DNA of 64,000 bases from Penium margaritaceum (Eukaryota; Streptophyta; Zygnematophyceae; Desmidiales; Peniaceae), in NCBI GenBank assembly GCA_023375785.1, contig SZWC01000569.1:75223-139222 (forward strand), in the 5' to 3' direction. Positions 31,941 to 42,893 of the stretch are shown here, piece after piece; the stretch's first letter is position 1; every line of letters starts with the position of its first letter. The position numbers and the translations under genes are program-made. Below the pieces are notes generated by a model that saw nothing but the letters and a program-made list of their open reading frames with translations, ran no database searches and was not told the DNA's origin.

Positions 31941-34610
31941 CACACTTTTAGAGTGAGAGTTAACTGTTTTGATTTACTTCTTTACTGTGGCATAGATGGC
32001 ACTCCAATAAAAAATCTGTGAATCTACCTGGTGTGGCTTGGCTGAGAATCTTTACGTGGAAACAATTTTCTCTCTAGAGTATAGCCCTAAAGGGTGCAAA
32101 AAGGGCTTGTATCCAAGCATGTGCATGATGAGAGCGTATGCTTTTGAAAACAGAGACATGCAGAATGATGCACGGGCACTCAGGTGAAGAAGGTCTGCTG
32201 ATGACTAGATGGGCAAAATACAGTACAAGAGGCCAGTACAGTATCACCTCAATCGTACATGAAGCCCACTCCCTTGGATGTTCACGGGTCAATTTGGTGC
32301 GACCTTTGGGTGGAATTTGATTGGCGGGCTTGGACTTACAACATGGAAACATCAATCACCTAGAGAGAAAGGCTTGATGAGCAAGAAAATTTTAGGTGAA
32401 AATTCACCTGAAGATCTAATCAATGTTTTGCAAGGAGAAAGCTTTCCCTTGTAGCAACAAAGGTTCCACTAATAATCTACAACTGAAGGAAGCTTTGACT
32501 GGATGCAAATTTGCCCGAGGAAGGCAGAGGTGGAAGACGACCTCAAATACCTGAACGAAGCTTCTCTTTCAGTTGATCAACTTGTCAGAACCTTAGGTAT
32601 TGAAGATGAAGGTCCTGTCACTTGTCACTATCTCAAGTATCTCTAGTATCTCCAATATCTTTACTACCTTTTGTTTCATTATCTCTAGTACCTCTTGTAT
32701 AATCTCATGTATGTCGGTAGCAAATATGAGAATTCTGCCAGATCTTTGTGCTCATGCCTTAGTTTCTGGAGATTTCCGAACCAAGGTGTTGGAGATCCCT
32801 CCAAGGTTACTGTAAGTCTGGCACTTGCATGCTAGCCTGGATGGAGGATGATGCTAGAGATCCCTCCAGGATCCTTATAATCTGGGGAGGTTCTGCCAGC
32901 CGGGAGGGGGGCTAATTCCTGTGAACTGAGGGCCACCCGGCATCACGGTCACACGCTGAGCCCTTGGAATAAACCTCCATACCCTTGATCTCTTGGTATA
33001 AGGGTGAGCCCTTGAGATACCGTACAAACCTCTCCTAGCAACACGACCACTGCTAGTGACCAAGGTTCCTACCGTGCAACTCTCACGGTGGCATTTGTAC
33101 CAAGGTGCGTTGCGGAAGACTTGTAGGATCAAATGTACGTGTGCAAGGAAATGCTTGGAATGAAAGGAGATTTGATCAAGGAATGAATCCATATACTTGA
33201 CCGATCGATGAAAGGCAATGTACAGAGTCTCTGGGTAAGGTTAGCATGCCTCGAGCAACCCCTGCCCCTATGATCCAGCTGAGATCCCTTGGCACTCCGA
33301 AGCTCTCTACTGAGGTGCAATCACGCAAGTAATATCTACATGATGTAGTTCACGTTGTGAGCTTTCCAACACACCAGAGAACATCTCAATCCATGGAGAA
33401 ACGACTATGTTATGGCCTTTTGAGTGCTCCACCCGTGATTGCCATTGGCAGCACTGCAAGCGGGGGTCACAGCCGCCCGAAGTGCCCTTACCTGCAATTA
33501 CACCTCCAGCCACCATCTCAAAGTACCTATGGACCCCAATGAACCTTGTCTCATTGGCTAAGTGTCCATCTAGGGGCGCTTTGGCTACGGTGGACGAGAA
33601 CGTTGCTCGGTCGTACTCGGGGTCAAACCAGTACATCTCCTGTTTTCTAGAGCTACGCCTTCCACCTTTGCACGGCCGTATCTTTCTTGTCCTTGTACCA
33701 AACGATCCATCTCTTGGGTAAATTGTACACATTTTTCACAGAGAATACAATGGAATAATCAAATCATATACCCTACTGCCTGATGATTTCGATGTTAAAT
33801 AATTATCCGGGGACGACGATTTCTTTTGTTCGGCTCTAACGTGGAAATCATCCATCCTAAAATGAATACAAAATAATAGTTCATCCGACAGTGCTCAACC
33901 CTAGCTTGTCGAGCGAATTTCAAAGTGCGGTCGCGTGACCGTCGGAGGTCACGCAATTGCATGTTTTCCGGTGTTGGACAGTCGTCGACATCGGAAAACG
34001 CGAGCGACGGAGTCAAAATGGCTGCTCAAAGCCATAAAAATGACGAATCTAAGACAACAACATGAGGTGATTTCGCCCAATTTGAAAACAGAAATTTATT
34101 TATTCCCAAAAACAAACCAAGACTACACCCTGAAAAATATTTTTGAGGGCAAAATCATCAGGCAGTAGGGTATCTTAAGTCAACATGATGATGTAATCAT
34201 CGCTTAGTTCGACGGCTCTCATAACAATTCATCCAAAGTCTCTGTACGCCTGTCAAGGCCTGTCAGCTTGGGAGGAGGACGACTTGGCATCTTAAAGGCC
34301 TTTAACTGTTGAGACGGTTGTTGTACCCAGATCCTTGCTTTGACAGCCTTGACGGCCTAGCAAGGTGTTGCGCCCTAGTTTAGGGTCAGGAGTTGTGTCA
34401 AAGCGTAGTATTGAGCCACTTGTGTGTAGCTATTGCTCCTTGTACAGTATTTGTACTTTTAACAAGATTCAATGCCAAGATTTTGCTTCTGCTAGTTTCT
34501 CTACTAAGTGTACAAGGCATACTTGCTAGATGAAAGACATCCTATGTCAACAGTGAATACCTTTGTTGCACTAGATCATGCAATGACTTCGGCACCGCCT
34601 GCTCCTCAAA
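31941..34610. mobile_element. Unclassified 2.67-kb insert in copy D
   Basis: Gypsy coding stops at attctgca (31933-31940) and resumes at tctcaacacctactacc (34611), so this segment is foreign. It lacks recognisable transposase or pol. It holds short tatctctagtatctcc-type repeats (32625-32700), a G-rich patch near 32900, a nested TA-flanked element (33771-34170), and at 34366 a TGTTGCGCCCTAGTTTAGG start that looks LTR-like. No terminal inverted repeats or clear LTR pair were seen. It may be a truncated non-autonomous LTR element. Confidence 0.55.
33771..34170. mobile_element. 400-bp TA-flanked inverted-repeat element (MITE-like)
   Basis: Terminal repeats CCCTACTGCCTGATGATTT (33771-33789) and its exact reverse complement (34152-34170) are perfect over 19 bp and flanked by TA on both sides (33769-33770, 34171-34172). 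The bases after the left arm (cgatgttaaat) match those of the 21052 element (cgatgttaatg), so the two belong to one family. No transposase is inside. Confidence 0.88.
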
Positions 34611-35867
34611 TCTCAACACCTACTACCATCAATTTTTAAAAGAGTACTTACGGGTGAGTGCATCTTTTCAATCTCATTTGTAAAACTTCCAAGTAGAGAT
34701 GGAAACATAGTGAACAAGAAGCGTTTAACTCTTTGAGAAGCACTTTGACGGCCTAGCTAGCCCTACGATTGGGAGATCCAATGGTGGGCTACGTCATGGA
34801 AACCGACACGTCCGATCAAGCAATTGGAGCCATTGTCCTTAAAAAAGATAGCGGCAGAGAAGGACCTATTGTGTACATTTCACAGAAGAAGGAGATGCTC
34901 ACAGTCGTGCACGCGCTCTGAACATGGCGATGCTACCTGGAATGTCGGCGATCACCGACCACCACGTGCTAAAACATCTTAAGACCCAGTCAGATCTAAG
35001 TTGTCAACAAACTCGATGGATGGAGTTGCTCGAGACCAACTTTGACTGTGACATCAAGTACCAACCTGGAAAAACAAACCGCGCGGATGCTCTAAGTCGA
35101 CGGCCATACTTGATGGCCGATATCAATACGTTTCTTGTCGAATGAGACCCACACCTCTCAAGGCTATTTGCAAATGGTTACAAGGATTTCCGGATAGTAC
35201 AGGAGAACTAAGTTCTAGTTCAAGGACTCCTACTTGCGACAACAATTCACTCACCAAGTCATTGTACTACCAAACGATGAGTTGTAATGGATGTTATTGA
35301 AGGACTATCACAACACAAGTCTGAGTGGACACTCGGCAAGGAAGTGATTCTCAAGAAGCTGGGAAAGTCTTCCTTGTGGGACAAAATGCAATTTGATATG
35401 GTAGCCTTTCACACATCGTGTAACACCTGTCAATGGCAAAAGTCTCACTGCATGAGGCCACCAAGATCACTCCGGCTTCTCCAAGTTCCGACGGAGCAAT
35501 GGGTTGACATCAGCATGAATTTTGTTATGGGATTTTCCGCCAGTTCCAAGAACTATGACGCCATCCCCGTGTTAGTGGACAGGTCTTAAACATGGAGCAC
35601 TTCATTATGACTACAACCACCTTTCACTGCAGAGGGAATAGCACGACTGTCTCTAAATCAGATTGTGCGATAGCACAAAGTATAAAGTACCACCATTAGC
35701 AACAGAGACGGCTGATTCACAAGCCGTTTCTGACATGAACTAATGATGTATTACGGAAGTCGGATCTAGCTATTAGCGGCGTTCCATCTTCAAACCAATG
35801 GGCGGACCGAGCAGACCAATCAGATGCTCCAAAAACTCCTCCAGAAATGTTATAAAGCGCACGTCAC
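34611..35867 (+). pseudogene. RNase H and N-terminal integrase of copy D
   Basis: After the insert the frame resumes with TYYHQFLKEYLRV. Next comes RNase H: GYVMETDTSDQAIGAIVLKK (first Asp), KKEMLTVVHA (Glu), TDHH-equivalent in another frame, and NRADALSRRPYLMADI (last Asp). Integrase follows: LGKEVILKKLGKSSLWDKM, SCNTCQWQKSH (CxxC of the HHCC finger), VDISMNFVMGF (first Asp), ISNRDG (second Asp) and HLQTNGRTEQTNQML (Glu). Stops occur throughout. It ends at the copia insertion. Confidence 0.85.
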
Positions 35868-36564
35868 TCATAGGAGATAATCCTCACAATGGCTTGAGTG
35901 ACTCAAAAAAGGAACACCAAAAAGACATGCCCAAGTGGCTTAGTGGTTAATGTGTCCTCCTCTAGAGGCAGGGACCCGGGTTCAAGCCTCACAAGTTGAA
36001 TTTCTGCCCTATCTCAAGGGAGGTGGAAAATAAGTGCTAGGAAAATAGCTCAACCTCTAGAGTTCCTCGTTGAGTTTCTAGAAGGCTAGGTGAGGGTCCA
36101 GGAAGGTGGCACACCTTCTAGAAGGGGTAACTTGTCCTACAAGGCATCTAGAGGTGTCTTGGTCTTCGGGATACCCTCCTTCATCCTAGAAGCAAGCTGA
36201 GGAATCTAGGAAGGGGCAGAATCTTCTAGAGGAGGGGGGGGGTGCCTTCCTAAGTGGGAAAAAATGACAGCCTTCCAAGGGACACTCTAGAAGTCATAAA
36301 ATCTGCTAGGAAGCTTCAAATGTGGTATGCTTTGGTGTTCTAGAAATCGTACATCAGTGGCTATAAAACTCCACTGCTTGTGAGCTTTGATTAAGATTTC
36401 ATTCCCATTCAGTTGAGGCCAAAACTATTGTCACCCTCTATGTCCAGTTTCTTCCGTCCTTGGAACCAATTCCCTCCACAGTTTCACTCTCTCCAAAAAC
36501 AGTTGGTGGTGTGAGCCAGCCAGTGCTAGGGACCCGAGTGTGCACACTCACCCTAAGGCCAACA
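35868..36564 (+). repeat. 5' LTR of the copia element
   Basis: About 697 bp ending GGCCAACA. It contains a tRNA-like A box (35936-35946) and B box (35979-35988), and many short tctagaagg/cctctagag words. It matches the 3' LTR with only scattered differences; the first ~15 bases are altered. Confidence 0.88.
35929..35995 (+). promoter_or_regulatory. tRNA-like RNA polymerase III A box and B box in the LTR
   Basis: tggcttagtgg (35936-35946) fits the A-box consensus and ggttcaagcc (35979-35988) the B-box, 32 bases apart as in tRNA genes. The 3' LTR repeats this at 40685-40695 and 40729-40738. The T-stem pairs poorly and no acceptor stem is seen, so it is not a functional tRNA. It is either a tRNA-derived SINE remnant captured in the LTR or chance. 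Confidence 0.6.
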
Positions 36565-36632
36565 AAGGGTTATGGGCCCATGCCTTTAAGAGGTCCCAAG
36601 CCAGCTTGTGTTCACATTTTGTAGACCAAGAC

Positions 36633-37470
36633 ATGGCCGCCAACGAGCAAGAGAGAAGGCCTACTGTCCTGAAGTTTGATGGGACAGGCTTTGCCTTATG
36701 GAGGTGGCAGTTTGAGGTCTTCCTCAATGACAAGGTACTGCTTGAGCTCGTGAAGGGTGATGATACTGCCGCGCCAGAGACTGCAACGGCTGAGGTGAAG
36801 GATGCATACAAGAAGCACAATGAAAAGGTGATGGCGCTCCTTGTGTCAGCGTTATGCCCGCCACAACTTGGGCACATCCGAGGATGCACCCTGGCCGCAA
36901 AAACATGATCAAAACTCTGCTCCATCTACCAGTGAAGCAACCTCGCCAATCAGCTCTCCATATTCAAACGACTCATCACCCTTAGAGCCAACAAAGGTGA
37001 CAATGTCATGGACATCATGCAACAGATTGAGTGGCTGGCAGCGGAGTGCGTGGCCATTGGTTGGGAGGTCAACTCTCAACTGCAAGCTATGATCCTCCTT
37101 CTGGCCTTGTCAGGCAGTTGGTGTCCCATGATCACAGTTCTTTGTGGCTGGCCTTATGACAAGCTGAAGTACCCAAATGTTGCTGAGTACGTCCGCAACA
37201 AATGGATGAGACGTGGCAGTCGAGAGAGTGCAGTGGCATCAAGTTCTCCTTACACACTTCATCCTCACAGTGGAGGCCGAGGTGAAAAGTGGAAGGGTGC
37301 AAAAGAGGACACCAAGAAGGGTGACAAGAAGGGGGAGTGCTTTGACTATGATAAGGAGGGTCACTACGTGTGCAACTGTCCCAAGAAAAAAAATCAGAAC
37401 GGTCGCAGCAGAGCGGGAAGAAAGGTGAGCAGGCCCTCATGGCATACAACTCCACCAACTTGAAGGATCC
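36633..37470 (+). pseudogene. Copia gag
   Basis: It starts at MAANEQERRPTVLKFDGTGF (36633), the first good Met before a copia-type Gag core: FALWRWQFEVFLNDKVLLEL and KKHNEKVMALLVSALCP. A frameshift near 36905 moves the rest to another frame (IMQQIEWLAAECVAIGWEVN; CGWPYDKLKYPNVAEYVRNK). The zinc knuckle reads CFDYDKEGHYVCNC, with the second Cys of CCHC replaced by Tyr. Gag would form the particle and bind RNA. Confidence 0.85.
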
Positions 37471-38998
37471 AGGAGTTGCCGTCATTGACTCCGGATCAGG
37501 CCGCCACACCCAATACAATGGGGCGGCATTTTTCACCTACGGCACCTCGGAGAGACGCATGACGGTGGCCAATGGAGAAACTGAGGTGGCCACCGGTGAG
37601 GGGAACGTCTGCATTGAGTCAATTGTGGACGGTAAACCTGTCATGACCACAATCCACGACGTGCTCCACATGCCCAACATTGGGGCAAACCTGCTCTCCA
37701 TCAGTTGCCTTACCGACAAGGGACTTGAGGTGCTCTTCACAAAGAAAGAGGTCATTATCTGCAAGGAGGGCAAAGGTGAGGTGATTGCGCGTACCAAGAG
37801 GGAGGACAACTTGTACCTGCTATGCGCCAAGATCCTTAGCAACCAGGCGGGGTCCAATGCCGCCAATCTTGCAACGAAGGATGAAGGAGACCTTGACACA
37901 TGGCACTGCCAACTTTGCTACATTTCTCCATCAACGGGGAAGGAGATGGCAAGGAGGGAGATGGTGTAGGGTCTCCAAATTAGTGGCCTTGATGGAACAA
38001 AGAAGGCTGTGTGTGAGCCATGCATCGTTGGTAGATCAACACGGCAGCCGTTTGTGGCCAAGGGGACTACTTGCTGATGCATGCGTCCGCATGCATCAGC
38101 AAAGTTGGTAGTGGTACACACCGATATGTGTGGACCACTTGAGAGCTCCATCGGTGGAGCTTGCTACTTCCTCTCCTTCATCAACGACCACAACCACAAA
38201 CTGTACCTCTATCTTAATTTGTAGAAGACTGAAGTTCTCACGTGCATGCAAGAGTTTGTGGCAGATGTGGAGCGGCAAACAGAGTTGAAGGTGAAGGCAT
38301 CCCGGACCAACAATGGCAATGAAAATGCAGGCTACCTTGGGTGGATGAAGAGCAAGGGGATTGAGTGGTAGAAAGAAAATCCACACTCCCCACAATAGAA
38401 CGGCATCACAAAGAGAGAAAATCGCACAATCCTTAACATGGTGTGATCCATGTTGAGTGATGCCAGCCTTGCACAACGGTATTGGGTGGAGGCGGCATGG
38501 ACAACGGCGTACATAATAAACCTTACATCGACAAAGTTGTTGAAGGACAGGGAGAGCAAGACGTGGAAGACGCCACGAGAGGTGTGGAGCGGGAGGACAC
38601 CGACGATGGGTCACCTCTGCACATTTGGTTGTGTTGCACATGCGGTGGTGCAGGCACGTGAGGGGCGGAGCAAACTGGACCCACGAACTCGCCGGTGTAT
38701 TTTCCTTGGATATGAGAGTGGAAGCAAGGCGTATCGGCTCTTTGACCCAAGGAGACAGCAGATTGTATGTTGTCGCGACGTCACGTTTGACGAGAAAAGC
38801 TGTTGGACGGACAAGGAGGTAGGTCTATCAAAGAGGGAGGAGTGGATGCCACTCCTTGAGGGGGGGACACGGGAGGACATGGATGAGGGTAACGTCCTAG
38901 CAATAGCATCAACCGGCGAGGATCGCCAAAGGGATAGGCGAGCGGCAGACTTCCAGCCAGTTTGGATGAGGAATCCGAAGCACCAAAGATGGACGTAG
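37438..38998 (+). pseudogene. Copia protease and integrase
   Basis: The protease has VAVIDSGSGRHTQYNGAAFF, so the catalytic D-S-G is intact, within an open stretch to 37969 that also covers the GAG-pre-integrase segment (TWHCQLCYISPSTGKEM). The integrase core follows with stops: VVVHTDMCGPLE (first Asp), RTNNGNENAGY (second catalytic position Asp to Asn) and NGITKREN (Glu). The last part (38450-38998) is open: WVEAAWTTAYIINLTSTKLL, CTFGCVAHAVV, and IFLGYESGSKAYRLFDP typical of the copia integrase C-terminus. Confidence 0.9.
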
Positions 38999-39169
38999 AG
39001 ACAAGGAGTCGACCAATGTCTTCAAGGTCTCCAAGAGAGGAGAAGCAGGCACTTGGAGAGGATGGCGCCGAAAGGGGATAGCAACAACAACAACCGCCTC
39101 AATAGCCCCGAGTGAGTTGCCTTGTATGAAGTAGGACAAAGAGGTACAATGTCGAAAAGGACATTTGGA

Positions 39170-39964
39170 CTGGGTTTGTACAAGCCTTCTTTATGCAAGA
39201 GGAGCCTCAATCTGTGAAGGATTCACTGCAGTAGAAGGACAGGGCTGAGTGGGAGGGAGCAATAAAATCTGAGCTTGCCTCCCAGGAGGAGAACGGCACT
39301 TGGGAGCTGGTTGACCAGCTGGAGGGCGAGAGAACTATCGGCTCCAAGTGGATCTTCCGAAAGAAGCTCATGAAGGAGGGGGAGGTGAAGCGGTACAAGG
39401 CATGGCTGGTGGCAAAAGGGTATGCCCAGAGAAAAGGAGAGCACTACAACGAGACCTTTGCACCAGTGGCCAAGTTCGCCTCCATCTGCACTATCCTCTC
39501 GGTGGTAGCAGCACGTGACTATGAAATCCACCAAATGGATGTCAAAACCGTGTTCCTCAATAGCGACATGGACAAGGAAGCCTACAAGGAGGTGTTAGAG
39601 GGGGTGAAAGTGCTGCAGCGGAATGTGTGCCAGCTTTGCAAGGCGCTCTATGGAATGAAGCAAGCTCCACTCATGTGGTACCTCGAGATGGACAGTTTCA
39701 TGGGTGAGCTTGGATTCAAGTGCTGCAAGGCGGATCACAGTGTGTACATGCATAAGCAGCACTTTCACCTGAGGACAGGTGGAGCCTGTCCTCAGGTGGA
39801 GCCTGTCCTCAGGAGCAATTTTGTGGAGCCCACCCATGAAAATTGTCGTCCTCTATGTGGATGACCTCATCCTTGTATCTTCTAATCAGGGGGAGCTCAA
39901 AAGCCTGAAGAAACAGCTTGGCAGCCGGTTCAAGATGACGGACATGGACGAGCTTGAATACTAA
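39170..39964 (+). pseudogene. Copia reverse transcriptase
   Basis: The frame has AEWEGAIKSELASQEENGTW, SKWIFRKKLMKEGEVKRYKA, LVAKGYAQRKGEHYNETFAP, HQMDVKTVFLNSDMDKE and CKALYGMKQAPLMWY, all hallmarks of copia RT. VVLYVDDLILVS carries the intact YVDD catalytic motif (about 39853-39885). A hairpin duplication (39768-39813) interrupts just before YVDD and shifts the frame. The domain then ends abruptly at DELEY and a stop. Confidence 0.92.
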
Positions 39965-40506
39965 GTGAGCCACTATGTTGCTGATCCGGGGCCGCTAGAT
40001 TGGCAAGCGGTCAAGAGAATCCTCTCCTGCTTGAAGGCGACGACACAGTCACGACTTGTGTTTGGAGGGGGAGCTTGTATTGACTCCCTCGATTTGGTTA
40101 GCTACTCTGATGCTGACTGAGCAGGTGATGTTGACGACCGCAAGCCAACATTCGGCTATGTGTTTGTGCTAGGTGGTGCACTGGTGTCTTAGACAAGCCA
40201 GAAGTAGGACTGTGTGGCTCTATCCAGCAATGAGGCAGGGTATATTGCGCTCACGGAAGCCGCAAAGGAGGCGCTATGGCTGCGACGACTGCTCAAGGAG
40301 ATTGGAGTATTGCAAATGATCCCAACAGTGCTACACGTTGACAATATGAGGACCATCAGCCTAACAAAGAACCCTGTGATACACCGGAGGACCAAGCACA
40401 TAGAGATCCGGCATCACTTTGTACATGACCTTATTGCAAAGGGTGATGTGGTGCTTGTGCACTGTGGCACAAAGCACATGCTTATTGATGCCATGAAAAA
40501 GGCGTA
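39965..40506 (+). pseudogene. Copia RNase H
   Basis: It starts in mid-domain, VSHYVADPGPLDWQAVKRIL, directly after DELEY. In intact copia Pol roughly 70-80 residues lie between these points, so they have been deleted. SYSDAD*AGDVDDRKPTFGY, ALSSNEAGYIALTEAAKEAL, VDNMRTISLTKNPVIHRRTK and HIEIRHHFVHDLI follow in good order, keeping catalytic Asp and Glu positions, with three stops in the first third. Confidence 0.88.
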
Positions 40507-40615
40507 ATTCAAGGACAGGCGTGATGCTACTTGCATGGAGCTTGGGCTTTCCCAAGCCTCTTGAGTTGCAGGTTGAGCATGGACAATTGCCATGGGTGAC
40601 ACGCAAGGGGGGTAT

Positions 40616-41314
40616 TGTTGGAGAGATGCTCCTCACAATGGCATGAGTGGCTCAAAAAAGGAACACCAAAAAGACAAGCCCAAGTGCCTTAGTGGTTAAT
40701 GGTGTCCACCTCTAGAGGCAGGGACCCGGGTTCAAGCCCCACAAGATGAATTTCTACCCCGCCTCAAGGGAGGTGGAAATAGGTGCCGGGAAGCTAGCTC
40801 AACCTCTAGAGTTCTTCCTTGAGTTTGTAGAACACTAGGTGAGGGTCCAGGAAGGTGGCACACCTTCTAGAAGGGGTGACTTGTCCTACAAGGCATATAG
40901 AGGTGTCTTGGTCTTCTGGATACCTTCCTTCATCCTAGAAGCAAGCTGAGGAATCTAGGAAGGGGCAGAATCTTCTAGAGGAGGGTGCGGTGCCTTCCTA
41001 AGTGGGGAAAAATGACAACCTACCAAGCGACACTCTAGAAGTCATGTAATCTGCTAGGAAGCTTCAAACGTGGCATGTTTTGGTGTTCTGGAAATCTTAG
41101 ATCAGTGGCTATAAAATTCCACTACTTGTGAGCCTTGATTAAGATTTCATTCCCAGTCAGTTGAGGCCAAAACTATTGTCACCCTCTCTGTCCAGTTTCT
41201 GCCGTTCTTGGAACCAATTTCCTCCACAGTTTCAGTCTATCCAAAAACAGTTGGTGGTGTGAGCCACCCACTGCTAGGGACCCTCTAGGGTGCACACTCA
41301 CCCTCAGGCCAACA
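40616..41314 (+). repeat. 3' LTR of the copia element
   Basis: It runs from TGTTGGAGAGATGCTCC to GGCCAACA (699 bp), beginning right after the polypurine tract aaggggggta. It contains the same tRNA-like boxes as the 5' LTR (40685-40738). Confidence 0.9.
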
Positions 41315-41774
41315 AGCAAAGCCGTTGACAACCTAACTCGCAGACAACTCCGCAACTTCCACCGCAAGAGATAGAATTCTGATCGAGGTGGTCTACGGCA
41401 AACTTCTTGCCACGCCGGTAGGAATTCAAACCTAGAGAAGTATTCGCGCAGCCGCTATGCACCGATGAAATTCTTCCAAAGTTTGGAAAAAAACATGACA
41501 GAATCTTGCCACAGAAGAGGCTATCAAGCAAGCAGCTGACTCACATCACATCAATGGCATGTTCAGTGCTTGCCATCATGTCCTGCTAAGCTCAGCAAAT
41601 ATCAAACTTTGAGGAAAAGACTTCACAAATGTCAAATCTTGATGGCTGAGACTGTTTGAGATCGAGAAAAAAAATCCTCTCGTCGTTTGACCTTGCCTGG
41701 TTAAAAAGAATGGCAACTTGCCTTAACTTCCACATGAACAAGCGTAAGCACTACCGGGACCCAAGTGAGAGCTT
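41315..41774 (+). pseudogene. Integrase C-terminus of copy D
   Basis: It resumes copy D after the copia element: ARDRILIEVVYGKLLATPVG in frame, matching the FEMVYDNLPATPVG block of copy F, then strongly decayed sequence ending at KHYRDPSESF-like wording (41745-41774). The chromodomain follows only after the next insert, at 44145. Confidence 0.7.
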
Positions 41775-42858
41775 TCCGAGCTATGGTTAATCACCTCGTT
41801 TTCCAACAATCCATAACCTGTGTATAGCAGTCCTCTAACATCATTTCTTCCTGGTTGTTTACTCAAACGTATGCACTTGTCACATCACAATGTACTCTAG
41901 TGAACAAATGTACTCTTTTTTTCTAAAATTGTTGTTAGTCATTTTGTTCAAGTTCAGGCAATAACTGAGTCTTTGATTTAAAACTCCTCGTTTGCTTCTA
42001 AAGTGGCATATGTATGCTCCACAAAGTCTTTGTAGATTCATCCGTCAAACTTTGTACTTGACTGATAAGTAGCTAGATATAGATGTTAATCACTGTAAGA
42101 TTGCAGGCTGATTAGCGACGTTTCTCATTGCTTGAGAGGGCTATACCCATTATTTGCTTGAAGTCGACTGCCCCCTCCCCTCCCATGTCCAAATGTATCC
42201 GGGAACAGCATTGGAGAGTGTATCGTGGACAGCCGGAAATATGTTCACTTGTGTATTTCCTGATCTCGCCCCCTCCCCCCTGATCACTGCGAGTCTCTTG
42301 GGAAGGTGTATCGGGATTTGTATGGCAAATCAACATGAAATTGTACATGTGTATTCATAAAATTGTGTATTGGAACCAACTTCAAGTAGATACACTACCC
42401 TATACACCTTTACAATACATTGTCGACTTGGGGCGAGGTGGTTGATGAACCCTCCCCCAAAAGTTAAGAGTGGATATTGTGAGTGCATTGGTAAGTGTAG
42501 CTGGTAGAAACTACAATCAGTTCACTTGTGTATTTTTCGTAAATCATACAACGAGCGATCAAGGATACCGACTGTCGTGAACCGAAGGTTCTTGGGAAAG
42601 TTTAGAATGGACTTCACTCAAGTAATATGAGCTATCAGGACGTTGCGACAAACACAACAGAACTCCGATTAGGAATTCCCCCCCTCCATGCACGCTAAGT
42701 CTATTGGGTGGGTGTATCACGGAGTGTATGGAAAGCTCGCGTTAAATTGTACACAAGTGTATTGATACACATGTGTTTAAACTCCATCCCCTCCTAGATG
42801 CATTGTCCAATACACCCCCCATGTACACTTTGACCTCAGTTGGGGAGGGGGGGTCGAC

Positions 42859-42893
<35 letters not shown>

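Larger units (their letters stand above)
35868..41314 (+). mobile_element. Ty1/copia retrotransposon inserted in integrase of copy D
   Basis: Near-identical LTRs (35868-36564 and 40616-41314) flank gag, protease, integrase, RT and RNase H in the order that defines Ty1/copia. A polypurine tract (aaggggggta) precedes the 3' LTR. The left LTR start is damaged relative to the right (TGTTGGAGAGATGCTCC). No clean target duplication or Met primer site was found. The high LTR similarity, against heavy decay of copy D, makes this the youngest clear insertion in the window. Confidence 0.9.

Noticed and set aside
35929-35999. Functional tRNA gene
   Set aside because: A and B boxes are good, but the T stem pairs poorly and no acceptor stem or standard anticodon arm is visible.
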